DNA of 64,000 nt, taken from contig OX467084.1 of NCBI GenBank assembly GCA_950106755.1, positions 37,575,213-37,639,212 of the forward strand, read 5' to 3'. Both the position numbers and the translations under genes were made by a program. The notes under the pieces are model-generated. The model did no database searches, was not told where the DNA came from, and worked only from the letters and a program-made list of their open reading frames with translations. Below are positions 52,748-63,803 of this stretch, one piece after another; within the stretch, counting starts at the first letter, position 1; each line of letters begins with the position of its first letter. The DNA is from Climacium dendroides. Lineage: Eukaryota; Streptophyta; Bryopsida; Hypnales; Climaciaceae.

Positions 52748-53381
52748 AACTTGTAGGGGGCATTGTTTCCAACCAAGGCTAGATCAAATTTTCAACTGCA
52801 ACTTGGAATGTGTTTTTATCTATTTTTTAAGGTTGGGATCAATGAGATAATGACACATGTCCCAAAATAGTAAGAAGGGAAGCGATTCTTGAATGATCAA
52901 AATTCAAAGACTCTAAACATTGGCTATGGGCTCTAAGCACTTCTTGGCTGCCAAAATTCACAACAATTTTAATTTCAACAATAAAATCATGCAAAATTTG
53001 TAATCTCTATATGCCCTATCTTTCTACATGGAAAAAATTTGTCACACTTCAAACTAGAGATGATTTGCTCTAAATTCTACCTTAAATGATCAAATATGGA
53101 TACATTTACCTTAGGCAAATTGGAAATATGGGTGCGTAATCTTGTACAATTTTATTCCCAAAATTAAAATTACTATAAATTTTTGGAGCTAAAAAGTATT
53201 GTTGACCCATAGTCAATGTTTAGAGTATTTTAATTCTGATCATTGAAGAACTATTTTCTTGCTCACTACTTCAAGACATGTATCATGACCTTATTAGTCT
53301 TAACCTCGAAGAGGACAAAAAATTGAACCATTCCAAACTTGAATTCTAGCTTAAGGTTGGAAATAGAATACCCTACAAGTT
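52748..53381. mobile_element. 634-bp foldback element
   Basis: The left end AACTTGTAGGGGGCATTGTT is the imperfect inverse of the right end (AATAGAATACCCTACAAGTT). The arms stay complementary for about 280 bp, including CATTGGCTATGGGCTCTAA against GACCCATAGTCAATG, and ACACATGTCCC against AGACATGTATC. A third arm-like copy lies at 53620-53960 (minus orientation) and a fourth at 44580-44880. Confidence 0.65.
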
Positions 53382-55300
53382 AGGTACTAGGCGTGGTTGA
53401 CAATTGGTACTTCTATCTTAGTGAAATTAGGTTGTCCCACACTAGCTAATTTCTAGATGTTTGACATTATATATATATAATATTTAATTTTATTGTACAA
53501 AAATAAACTGCTTTTGAATTAAAATAGAACCACTTGTACCCGATCACTTAAGGAATTTTACAAAAGATGAGGAGCAATGTGAGGCAGTGGAAAATTTTCT
53601 TGTGTAGAGATGGATAAGAAATATTGGGATTGTGAATTTTTGTAATTTTATTGCTGAAATTAAAGTTACTATGAATTTTGGAAGCCAACAAATGTTCCAA
53701 ACTATAGCCAATGTTAGGAGTCTTCCAATTCTGCTCATAGCCAAACTACTTTCCCGCTCACTACTTCCTACTATCTTACTTATTACTTTGTGCACACTTT
53801 GGGACATGTATCATATCCTTATTTGTTCCAACCTTGACAAAGAGGAAAACACACTTTTCAAGGAGAGAAAAACACATTCCAAACTTGAGCACCCTACTTG
53901 GCTTGAAATAGTGCATTCTACAAGTTGGACATGGCTCTCTAGTTGGGAATGGGCAGTTCTACCTTAGGGCCTATTTACACTAAAAAATTGGGGGCTCAAC
54001 CAATGAATACAAGTGGTATCTTGTTAAAGGGATGAGACCATTGTAAGTGGGGTGCCATGCTTGAAACAAGGGATTTATAAGTAGGTAATGGCCCAAACAT
54101 TTGGTATAAACCAAAAGAATTTAGTCATGGCCCATTGTGTACTTGGGTAGAAATTTAAAAAGTATGTATGGAAGCCTTTTTAGAGTTATGTATGGAAACC
54201 TTTTAGATTTAGCCCATAGCCATAGAACCTCTTGTAGTCAACACTACCCTACATATATTTGTGTTGTTTTGTTTAGTCTATCTTTTTTTAATTTGAGCCA
54301 CTTTTGATGATTTCAAGACAAAAATGGCCTAGAATCAAGCAAAAAACAAACATACAAGATTGGTTGAAAAAAGCCTCCCTAAATTTCTTCTTGGCCTTCA
54401 GGGTTGGACACCTCCAAGACCATTCCAAAAATACTCCCCTTAGGTTTAGGAGGTCACTGTCCACTTCAACCATTTAGGACTCCGATAAGAATTTTCATTC
54501 ACTTAAAAATGATGAGCTATAACCCAAATTCTATTTGGTATAAACTCCAAAGCTAGGTACCTTAGCTATCTTCCAGTCAAAACACTCTCGAGAACACTTC
54601 ATTTATTTGGACTCCAACCCAAAGTTTTTGGGTGTAAACAAGTCCTTAGATATTGTTGGAAATGGGACTCGGGAACCTCCTCCATGTACACAAATGGAAA
54701 AATATCAGTTGACTTTGAATGCATGTAAATTAACCTTTTGGAGATAAGGCAACCCAACTATTCAAGCAACCGAATTTTACTATTAAGTATATGCAATCCA
54801 TTGCACATCATGACGTTTTCATCCATCCAAAGTTCAAACGGATGGTCACGTTGTCATCCTTCTGTACTAACTTACCTCCAAATTTCACAGATGTATTATT
54901 CAGTTTAGAAACTCGTTCAAGGAAGGAAAATGCCCAGTTTTCTTTGGGGAAGGGGGTGTTTTTGCAAAAGAATGCTACTTCTAGTATTGATCGTATTTCT
55001 GTTTATAGAAATACCGCAGGGCTAGGTTCGTATAGAACTCGTAGCCTACCCCATGTGCAAACGTAATCGTATACGCTGTGACTGACAGAGTAGGTAGGTC
55101 GTGTAGTATTCGTAAACTACGGCGTTATTACGCCTTCTTCAGACAACCCAGCGCTGGCAATCGCTGGATAAGTTCACCGTAATCGTAAACTGCTTACCGT
55201 ATGGTCAGTATGGCGTCCTTTACGAAATGCCGCATGACTGTGGCAAGCACATGCGCGGCAATTGGGTTTAGGGACGTTTGTGCTGTCGCATGTGCTCGTG
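53382..55300. other. gene-free stretch turning GC-rich towards CYP74
   Basis: 53620-53960 is a dispersed copy of the foldback arm. From about 55010 the sequence becomes more balanced, with many CGTA words (GTATTCGTAAACTACGG) that resemble 51060-51140. No gene is recognised. Confidence 0.4.
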
Positions 55301-55303
55301 GAA

Positions 55304-55383
55304 AACGTGTGCCATTGCATCTCCGATTTCGCTCGATCAGCCGTCGGGTCTTGATCGATCAAACACTGCTAACACATATATGA
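55304..55383 (+). promoter_or_regulatory. putative CYP74 promoter: AACGTG motif and TATA-like box
   Basis: AACGTG at 55304-55309 is a T/G-box of the type bound by MYC2-like bHLH factors in jasmonate-responsive genes. ACATATATGA at about 55374-55383 could be a TATA box, placing transcription start near 55405. Both are short motifs and their function is inferred. Confidence 0.35.
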
Positions 55384-55460
55384 CTTGGCAATCTGAGAAT
55401 TGCATCACTGGGAGCTTGGTTTGTTTCTAGGAAGTGCGGGTGTGAATCGGGAATCCAGCT

Positions 55461-55715
55461 GCATTGGGAAGTGGGGGGTACGAATCGGGAGTTACGTATT
55501 CGATTGGGGGTGGAAGGGTGTGTGCTGCAGAGGGGTGGGGGGATCCGAGTTGCGGGATTTGTTCCTGCATTGGGGAGAGGAGGATTTGTTGCGGGAAGCA
55601 TTCGAATTGCGGGATCTCTTTTCCTGCATTGGGTAGCGGGCTTTGTTTGCTAGGATTTTCGAATTGCGGGGTTTTTCTTTGCATTGGGGAAGGGGGGGTT
55701 TCTTTCGTAAAATTT
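55461..55715 (+). repeat. 55-59-bp repeats forming the CYP74 leader
   Basis: GCATTGGG recurs at 55461, 55567, 55626 and 55681, and GAGTTGCGGG/GAATTGCGGG at 55547, 55604 and 55661, so the leader is a short G-rich tandem array. The frame of the downstream gene happens to stay open through it from an ATG at 55464. Confidence 0.7.
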
Positions 55716-55724
55716 GGGGGGATC

Positions 55725-57194
55725 ATGGCCACGCCGTCGGGTGCAGCAGCAGGAACCGCAGTGCCAGCAACGCCATCTTCGAATCTGCCGTTGCGTGCGA
55801 TTCCGGGCGACTATGGCGTTCCCCATTACGGCGCCGTGAAGGATCGACTGGACTACTTCTGGTTCCAAGGCGAGGAGAAGTTTTATCAGAGCCGCATTGA
55901 GAAGTACAAGAGCACGGTGTTCCGCGTCAACATGCCTCCAGGCCCAACCATCGCCAAAGACTCCCGCGTCATCTGCTTGCTGGACCAGAAGAGCTTCCCG
56001 ATTCTCTTCGACGTGGAGAAGTGCGAGAAGAAGGACCTCTTCACGGGGACTTACATGCCAGATCTCAGTTTCACCAGCGGCTACCGTGTCCTCTCATACT
56101 TAGACCCCAGCGAGGACCGGCACACGAAGCTTAAGCAATGGTGCTTCGACGTCATCGCGAAGAACGGGCGCAACTTCTTACCCGAGTTTCACAAGGCGAT
56201 TGGCGACTCCATGGAGTTGTGGGAGAAAGACATTGCGAATGGGAAGAAAACCGACTTCTCGGGGGAGGTTAAGCAATTCGCCTTCAATTTCTTGTTCCGC
56301 GCGATTTGCCACCACGATCCGGCTGCGCCAGGGCCGGCGAGCTTGGGGCGCGATGGTGGAACTGGGGCGAGCCTCTGGGCGTTGCCGCAGCTGGCGCCCA
56401 TAGCTGGACAAACAGGCCTCCCGCACCCGGTGGAGGAGCTCGTGTTTCACACGGTCCCGATTCCTTCCATTTTCGTGAAGGGGAAATACGACGCGATTCA
56501 CAAATTCGTGGAAACGTACGCCACGGAAGCGCTGGATATGGCGGAGGCGAGCGGGATTGAACGCAAGGATGCCATAGCCAACCTGGTCTTCTTCTTGTCC
56601 TTCAACGCCTACGGCGGCTTCAACATCTTCTTTCCGGAGCTCACCGCCTTCATCAGCGCCACGGGGAAGGACCTCATGCACGAGCTTCACGAGGAGGTGC
56701 GAGCCGCCGTGGCCGACACCGACGGGACCGTCACGCTCAAAGCCATTGAGAATATGCCCTTGCTGAAATCGGTCGTGTACGAGGGCTTCCGCTTCAAGCC
56801 GCCCGTGCCGTACCAATACGCCCGAGCGAAAACCGACCTCGTGATCGAGAATCACGAAAACTCGTTCGAAGTGAAGAAAGGCGAGATGCTCTATGGGTTC
56901 CAACCGATCGTGATGCACGACCCGAAGATCTTCGACAACCCGGATCAGTTCCTCCCCCGACGCTTCCTAGGCCCCGAAGGCGAGAAGCTGATCAAGTACG
57001 TCTTTTGGTCGAACGGGCCAGAGACTTCGAAGCCCACGGTGCACAACAAGCAGTGCGCGGGGAAGGACTTGGTGGTGACGATGTCCAGGGCGTTCGTCGC
57101 GGAGATGTTTTTGCGGTACAAGGATTACACGCTGGAAGTCGACGGAGCTGGAAACGCGGCGAAGCTCTTCTTCACTGCTGTCACCAAGGCCTGA
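55725..57194 (+). CDS. AOS: allene oxide synthase-type cytochrome P450 (CYP74), intronless
   Basis: CYP74 enzymes rearrange fatty-acid hydroperoxides without O2 or NADPH. Allene oxide synthase makes the unstable epoxide that leads to OPDA and jasmonates. The product has 489 residues from the ATG at 55725. Visible landmarks: MPPGPTIAKDSRVICLLD near the N-terminus, EKKDLFTGTYMP with Phe106 at the position that separates AOS (Phe) from hydroperoxide lyase (Leu), I-helix LSFNAYGGFNIFFPEL with catalytic Asn294, K-helix ExxR (Glu353-Arg356), and the CYP74 heme loop WSNGPETSKPTVHNKQCAGK with Cys444. The gene is strongly GC-rich against AT-rich flanks and has no intron. I chose this start because the preceding 87 in-frame codons, from 55464, are repeat-derived and Cys/Gly-rich, unlike a transit peptide. 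The short Ala/Thr/Pro-rich N-terminus is not a clear plastid signal. AOS is favoured over lyase or epoxyalcohol synthase, but product specificity within CYP74 cannot be settled by sequence alone. Confidence 0.92.
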   Translation: MATPSGAAAGTAVPATPSSNLPLRAIPGDYGVPHYGAVKDRLDYFWFQGEEKFYQSRIEKYKSTVFRVNMPPGPTIAKDSRVICLLDQKSFPILFDVEKCEKKDLFTGTYMPDLSFTSGYRVLSYLDPSEDRHTKLKQWCFDVIAKNGRNFLPEFHKAIGDSMELWEKDIANGKKTDFSGEVKQFAFNFLFRAICHHDPAAPGPASLGRDGGTGASLWALPQLAPIAGQTGLPHPVEELVFHTVPIPSIFVKGKYDAIHKFVETYATEALDMAEASGIERKDAIANLVFFLSFNAYGGFNIFFPELTAFISATGKDLMHELHEEVRAAVADTDGTVTLKAIENMPLLKSVVYEGFRFKPPVPYQYARAKTDLVIENHENSFEVKKGEMLYGFQPIVMHDPKIFDNPDQFLPRRFLGPEGEKLIKYVFWSNGPETSKPTVHNKQCAGKDLVVTMSRAFVAEMFLRYKDYTLEVDGAGNAAKLFFTAVTKA

Positions 57195-57281
57195 AGCTCT
57201 CTCTCTTCTTAATCAGACAACTTGCAGTAAAATGTTGCCTAGCTAGTCTGTGCATTTTGTAGTCTGTGCATTTGTACTTCA

Positions 57282-57349
57282 GAACGATCTCGCTCAGGAG
57301 ATCGATCGATAGTATTGATAGACTCGATCTCCACGTCGAGATCGCGTTC
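57282..57349 (+). other. strong hairpin in the CYP74 3' region
   Basis: GAACGATCTCG (57282-57292) pairs with CGAGATCGCGTTC (57337-57349), with a small bulge. Inside, GGAGATCGA (57297-57305) pairs perfectly with TCGATCTCC (57324-57332) around an 18-nt loop. It begins about 90 bp after the stop codon, so it is probably within the 3' UTR. It could aid 3'-end formation, form an RNA regulatory hairpin or be a relic of a small element. Confidence 0.6.
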
Positions 57350-58230
57350 CGAGTTACTACGAATCCGCTACGACAGAAACGAAGAGTCGTTTGTCGGTTG
57401 TATTACCTTTTTGCATGAGCTGCCTCGTATAGATTTATGAGGAGATTTGTGATATAACTTGCATTATTGTGTCTTATCTTCTCATCTCGCATGTTGTGGT
57501 ACAAAGATTAGGGGCACTTCACACTATGGTTGTGCAAGTTAAGAGGTTTTGGGAATGAGTGGCCAAACTTTGTTGAGAGTGTAAATAAATGAGCAATAAA
57601 TAGGCAATAAAATATAGTAATTGGAGCTTTTGGTTGGTTCAGTGCCTCTCAATTTGGATGGCCATAGTATGAAGTCTCCAAAGGTCAAGTTCAAAGTCTT
57701 AACTTATACCAATTTAATGGTTGAGATCTTGTTATGAATTGATGGCTTCTCAACCAAAGTTTGGGTCTCCATTTTTAGCTGACTAAAATTTTATTTGAGA
57801 GTCCATTGCTATGTAGGCAATTTATTACCATGTAGGAAGTTGGAAGGCCTTGGGATTTGTACCTTTTAGTGTGAAGGGTCAAGAGGTTGAACTTTTGGTT
57901 TTTTGAAATTTGATCAGTGGTTTTGAAATTTGATTGGTGGAAACCCATGGCTTGTTGATTTTTGGCTATAGTGTGAAGTGGCCTTTACACACTACCAATG
58001 TGGTGAGCCTCTTCTTCATTGCTCTCACTAAGGCCAAGCTTTTGTGAGCAACTTCAATATGCTATTTGCATTAAAGGGTAGTTCCACCTTCACTGCATGC
58101 CTATTTTTTAGAGAATGGGGATGTAGCAGCTCATTTTGGCTTCCCATCAACTCTCCGTAGAAAAATATACTTCTCTGTGTCCATTATTTTCCTCTGAATC
58201 AAAAAAATGTGTGTTCAAAAGAAATCATAA
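57350..58230. other. AT-rich flank downstream of CYP74
   Basis: No genes are recognised; only simple AT-rich sequence. Confidence 0.4.
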
Positions 58231-58382
58231 CACTATAAGAAACTTGTGTCAAAGTTGACGTATTTTTTTGGACATCATGTTACATTGGACATCATTGTTG
58301 ACATAAAAACACTAATTATAACATTGGATGTAATATGATGTTTAAAAAAGTACATCAACTTTGACACGGGTTTCTTCTAGTG
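58231..58382. mobile_element. CACTA-type MITE, 152 bp
   Basis: The left end is CACTATAAGAAACTTGTGTC and the inverted right end is CACTAGAAGAAACCCGTGTC, with TIR similarity continuing through AAAGTTGA. The target duplication TAA lies at 58228-58230 and 58383-58385. It is a miniature with almost nothing between its ends except subterminal GGACATCAT / ATGATGT words. Confidence 0.9.
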
Positions 58383-60398
58383 TAAGCAAAGTATATTTTC
58401 TTGCATTCTCTAGTTTCATCCCTTTGCTACCGATTTGACTATCGTTGCTGCTATCTGATTGAGTCTAGGAACTTCAATTTGTCTGATTAGATCTTTGAAC
58501 CAAATAAACTTACCCCACCTAATCTTGCAAGAAAATCATTCTTCATAGTTTTCATTCTCCATGTTCACACACCAAACATGAGGGTTACACCTACACATTA
58601 GAAGAAATTTGGGCCATTGAAGTGTCCTCTAGAATGACCTTGATAGAGGACTTTAATTGGATTTAAATGCGTACTTGTAAAGGAAGGAATGATATTTTTT
58701 CCCTATTTCCATCCATTTTTGACATCATGATGTTATTACAATTCCATGCTTTCTATTAGACAATGGGACATTATGTGCTTCTTGTCATTCAAATCCTTAG
58801 TACATTGAAAGAATACTTTATATGGAAAAAGACAAATTTGGGGCAACTAAATATTAGTGGCCCATGATGTTTGGATAATGAAATGCTTCTTATTGGACTA
58901 TGAGAAATTAACTACTTCTTGTCATTTGAGTCCTTGGTACTATAAATGAATTTTTTATTTTGAAAAGTTCATGAGTATTTGATTGCTTTTATTGGACAAT
59001 TAAACATTAGGTACCTTTTGTCATTTGAGCCTTTGGTACTATACATGAATTCTTGAGAAGTGTAAGGATACTTGATGAAGTTCAGACAAGATAGAGATAC
59101 AATTATGTACATATTTGTGTACTTAGGCTATCATCTCTAACCTTCAATAAATAGCTTTGCATGTCAATTCTTGAGGGGCTCTTTGAAGGTCCAAACTTTT
59201 TCTAATGACTGCCTTCTATTGGCTCCTCTTTTCTCACACCAACTTCTCATTCTCCATAGAAGTTTGCTTGGTGAAGAAAGTGTGACTAACCCTATTGTTG
59301 GGCATCTCTAGTTTCCACATTTGCATTTCATATTTGTTGTAGAAGTTATGTTTTGAAAAGAATGGTTGTTGCAGTTCAAAAAGTCAATAGTTATGTCTTG
59401 AGTAATTCGCCAACTTTGTGAAGGCACACAGACCTCTTTTGTTAAAAAAAACACCCTCTGGCACCTCTTGTAGTGTAGTTGTGCTTATTTCATTTATTTT
59501 GGGGAGAAAAAAATATTATTTATTGGAGTGACAAATCCATTGACATAGATGAAATATGAAATATATGGATGAAAATTTTGTTGTTTATCCAAAAGCATAT
59601 ACATATACCCTCACCATAAAAAGAGCCAACAAAAGGTACCATCTTGAAATTATGTAGAAATGTTATCCTGTGAAAAAAGAAGAAAATTTTGCCAAATATT
59701 TCTTCTAAATATTTTTGTATCATATTTTAGCAAATTTTCAACCAATAGAAACATTGAATGTATAAAATTGATACCTTTCTAGAATTTTTTAATGGCAACT
59801 TCCTTAACATATTGGTAGCTAGTAAAGTGCTATTTGCTTTATGCAATAATAAATATTCCATTCACAAATATAAAAAGACAAACTTGTAGAGCTTGGAACT
59901 TGGAAGGAACTGTATACTTCATTTTAAAGAGTAGATGTACCTATTTTATCAAACTAACAACAACCATGCATATGGGAAGGCATGATACCTTCTAAGTAAG
60001 GGAGGACCATTGCATGGGTAGAAACATGGGCACCCTTACTTGCCATACTTGACACGCTCAAATTTTCCATCTAATTTTGAAGGGCTCTCAATTTCCTTGT
60101 CCTTCATCCATGCTCGCCATATACAACTTATAAATAATTGAGTGACCACTAAATAAGTACATTGAAGGATAAAACAACTAAACTTAAGATAAGCAATGAT
60201 TTCAAGGGCCATTCCTTGACACTCTATGATAAGATTGAGTCTCAAAAGAATATTATCAAGGGTCTGTAGCACTTTTCATCCACACTTGAAGAGTGTCAAA
60301 CCCCTAGTGCATACATGTGGCCATGCTCCTATACAATGTTATGGGGCTTGGGGTGCGGTGTACTTTATTCTCTTTAGCAATGGGCTGACCCTTTTTGT
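58383..60398. other. AT-rich gene-free stretch
   Basis: No coding sequence or clear element ends were recognised. Blocks near 58740, 58890 and 58980 repeat TATTGGACNAT and CTTNTTGTCATT words, suggesting old duplications. Confidence 0.35.
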
Positions 60399-60613
60399 TT
60401 AACCCTCAAATGCCGCAACGGACTTTTTTTGTTCAATGGATGGCAAGGAATTCTCCTATGTAAGATAGAAATGAAACTATTCATCCTTTGAATTAGGGGT
60501 GGAAAGGGGAAATCTTCTACAATAGTTTGACTCCCCATGAATATTTTTGTTTTTTTTAAACTAGATGATGTCACACGATTTCCATGGTCACCAGCCCGAC
60601 GTTTAAGGGTTAA
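60399..60613. mobile_element. TTAA-flanked MITE, family 3, 215 bp
   Basis: TTAA lies at 60399-60402 and 60610-60613. The termini are CCCTCAAATGCCG and, inverted, CCCTTAAACGTCG. It shares the GGTCACCAGCCCGACGTTTA end with 38791-39018 and 50188-50415. Confidence 0.75.
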
Positions 60614-63150
60614 AAAGAAGAAAAAAACCCAATTCAGGACACTTACGGCCTTACAAGGTGACTAGCCGGAGTCATGTATTGCTGTACTACACCTCCAACA
60701 AATAAATTCAGACAGTCAGGCATTGTGTAACGTCTTTATGCCCCAAGCGACCATTTTCTGGTCTCTGAACCTCTTGAGCTGCCCATTCTCAAATTTTGAG
60801 TTTTTTTCAAATAAAAATTATTTCTAGAAAATAGATTGAGTTGTGAATCCATCGGTGATAGTTTCATCAAATTCCAAATTAAACTCCATGTTGTAGAATT
60901 TTTTAAAGTTGAATTCACTATTCATTTTTGAGGGTTTAGTTTGGGCATGGGCTAAAAATTCAGCCAATCAAAAAAGCAAAACATAGAATGTTAAAAAAAA
61001 TTGTTGGAGATTTTTTTCCTTGGTTTGCTATTCTATTTCTCCCATCAATAGGAATCGTCTATGTATTTCAAGGAGAAAAAAGTTAGCCAACCAATGTGAT
61101 TGTTGCCCACCAAGGCTATGTTTTTTGGCTTTCTAGAAAAAAAAATTGGCTACTAAATGGCAAAAAAATCTTGAATTTTTTTGCCATAAAACATTGAATT
61201 ACAATAAATCTTGGATGAATCTGTCAAATTGTGGATGAAAATAGAATTAAAGACATGTGATATGTGTAAATGTGATATTTTATGTCCAATGTGGATGAAT
61301 GCAAAAATTTGGAGCACTAATATTACATTTTATGTCCGCCTCTTTGGCGCTTTATAAAAAAGGAAAAAAAAAAGCCCTGTTGCCCACCTCAAAAAAGGCA
61401 TAGAAAGGGTAGATCCAAGGAGCTCAAGGAGAAGACAAGTGTTCCCTTCTTGCTTCCTTATAAACACTATTCTCATTTTGGTGACCACTATACATTGCAA
61501 GTTCCACCATGAATTGAAAAATGCTTGGAATGTTATTAAATTTTAAATGAGCATTTTCCACTCTCTTGCCTTTCACTATGCAAAAAAAAGACTCATCATT
61601 TCAAAGTATTCTCACTAAGATATACTTCTTCAAAGTACACTACCATGTTTTTCCATTGACCTAAATAAAACTTCAAACTTAAATATCTACTAAATTGTGC
61701 AATCAAATAATTTGAATTTTTTTGAATTCTCATTTTCAATGTAAACTTCAAGATTCTACAATTGCATTCTATTTGATCTCAAAAACATTCTATTTGATCT
61801 CAAAATTCCACAAGTTTTAGCCCATTTTGAAAGCATACCCCCTTTGGATCATTAGAGGTTTAAGTGGTCATTCGAAGTTTATGTTTTTACCTTTGGAGAA
61901 AATACTGGAATTTTTTATTTTCCACTTATGATAAAATTTGGAAATTTTGGACTCAAATTTGAATTCAAAGGTGGCAAATTAGCTAAGGGAGGGGGAAGTG
62001 CACAATAGGAGAGGGGAAGAGTGTAGGACATGAAGCAACCACAAAATAGAAATAATTTTTTACATTTATCCTTTGGTTGGGGAAGACAAGTACAGGACAC
62101 AAACTTTGAATGACTACTTTAACATCCCATGGGACTTTGGGAATGGCTACTTGTGTGAAAGGGGCTTTTTGCGAAGAAACTTTTCCATGGTAACCTTGTG
62201 AGCGTGTGAATTTGTGAATTTTTGATAATTTGCCATGTGTAGTGTAAAAAAAGGTTTTATAAACCATGTCTAAGCCACTATAGCCAAATAGCCAAATTGT
62301 CAATGGTCCTAAAGAAAACCTTGCCAAGAACATTGATTGGTATAGAGCCACATGCTTGCTTTGCATATCACAATTGCAACTTTTGCTTGTTTGCTTTCAA
62401 CTGTTTTGAGTTGCTAAATAGAGCTAGAATGCACCACCCACAATCACTTCTTGCCTTGGTGTCAAAACATTCCAAATCTGTTTAAATAAAGCCAAGTCTC
62501 TCGTAAGACACCACACAACATATCAACTTCATACCCTCCAAACAATATTTAGCTACATTGAAGACTTTAAATATGCTATAATAAGCAAGTGTCAAGAGAA
62601 TTCACATTAAAATGAGAGCAAACATAATCTTTCTTAAACTCTAATGTTAAATTCTCTCTTGCATAATTACCAATCAATACAAATGACTCATAGTGAGAGC
62701 AAGCTAAGTATTGGCAGCTATGTCATGATATTTGGCACTCAATGTCATGTGCTCATTCCAATGCCAAGGCTTTTCAATAAACACAAGTTTACAAAAATCA
62801 AGTACCAACTTGATACTCGTGATTAAATGTTGAAAATTCCATTCAAGTAATAGAGATGAGAAGTAAATAAACAATAAGCATCTAACCTAACATTACCACA
62901 TGACAAAACTTGGAGAAAAAAATATATACAATGCTAGAGGAAAATACAAATCAACCAATGAAAACTCTATATTTATGTAGATTTTTAGCCTTAAAGAATT
63001 TGCAATGCTTGGTTTGTAGTGGAAGCCTAAAGAAAATGCCATCAATGAAGAGAGCACATTCCACAAAGCTGAGTGTCAATTAAGTCATTTAAAAACTCAA
63101 AAAATTAGTTCTCCAATTGCAAATAAAATAAAATCACCAATCACCACATC
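60614..63150. other. AT-rich gene-free stretch
   Basis: Only short frames without recognisable domains. No element ends were identified. Confidence 0.4.
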
Positions 63151-63440
63151 CTAAACCCTAACCCCAAAAGTCTAGTACATAAACAAGAAAATTTCTCACT
63201 ACCATATCCTAATACCTTCCACAAACCTCTACACAAAATTCAATAACAAAAATGGCGCACCTTAACAAATAATAGATTTTCACCTTCAACCTATTTCCAC
63301 CCTAGACCCTAAACTCAAAAGTTTATCAAATAAACATGTCAATTTGTGTTATTGCATATCTTCAAAATCTCTCCATAAAATTCAACAACAAAAATATGCA
63401 CCCCAATGAATCTTTGAATTTCACCTTCAACCTCTTTCTA
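63150..63440. repeat. about 142-bp tandem duplication
   Basis: AAAATTCAATAACAAAAATG and AAAATTCAACAACAAAAATA are about 142 bp apart, as are TTCACCTTCAACCTATTTCC and TTCACCTTCAACCTCTTTCT. Non-coding. Confidence 0.6.
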
Positions 63441-63598
63441 GATCCACTAACAACACCAAAGGTTCAGCTTGCAAATGAGAAAAACAATAACCACCACAAC
63501 CTAAACCTTAACCCCTAAAAGTCCAGAGTCTTCTTTAGAATTGACAATTTGAGAAAAATCATCACAAGACACTCTTAGAAAACATATTTTAAAATTTC

Positions 63599-63803
63599 AT
63601 TTGACAGCCACAGCACCATTGATAGAACTTGACGAGCATTGCGAGGCCCTTGGCGCGACGAACCACCTTGCCGAACCGCCAAAGTCTTCTCCACCAGAGA
63701 CACGCCCACACCCATTTCTTTTTGAATCGAATTGAATGTTTGCTTTCCATCGATCTACTTGTATGTTTTCATTTGACAGCCACAGCACCATTGATAGAAC
63801 TCT
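63599..63803. repeat. 32-bp exact direct repeat in a GC-richer patch
   Basis: ATTTGACAGCCACAGCACCA, then TTGATAGAACT, occurs twice about 171 bp apart. The DNA between and after it is GC-richer than the flank and could be the edge of a gene lying beyond the window. Open frames on both strands (about 60 codons) show no recognisable protein. Confidence 0.5.

Noticed and set aside
55464..55724. Extended N-terminus or transit peptide of the CYP74 protein
   Set aside because: The 87 codons are repeat-derived and Cys/Gly-rich; the conserved protein starts soon after the ATG at 55725.
56178..56918. 246-codon minus-strand frame opposite CYP74
   Set aside because: It is the antisense shadow of a GC-rich coding exon; the plus frame has all P450 motifs.
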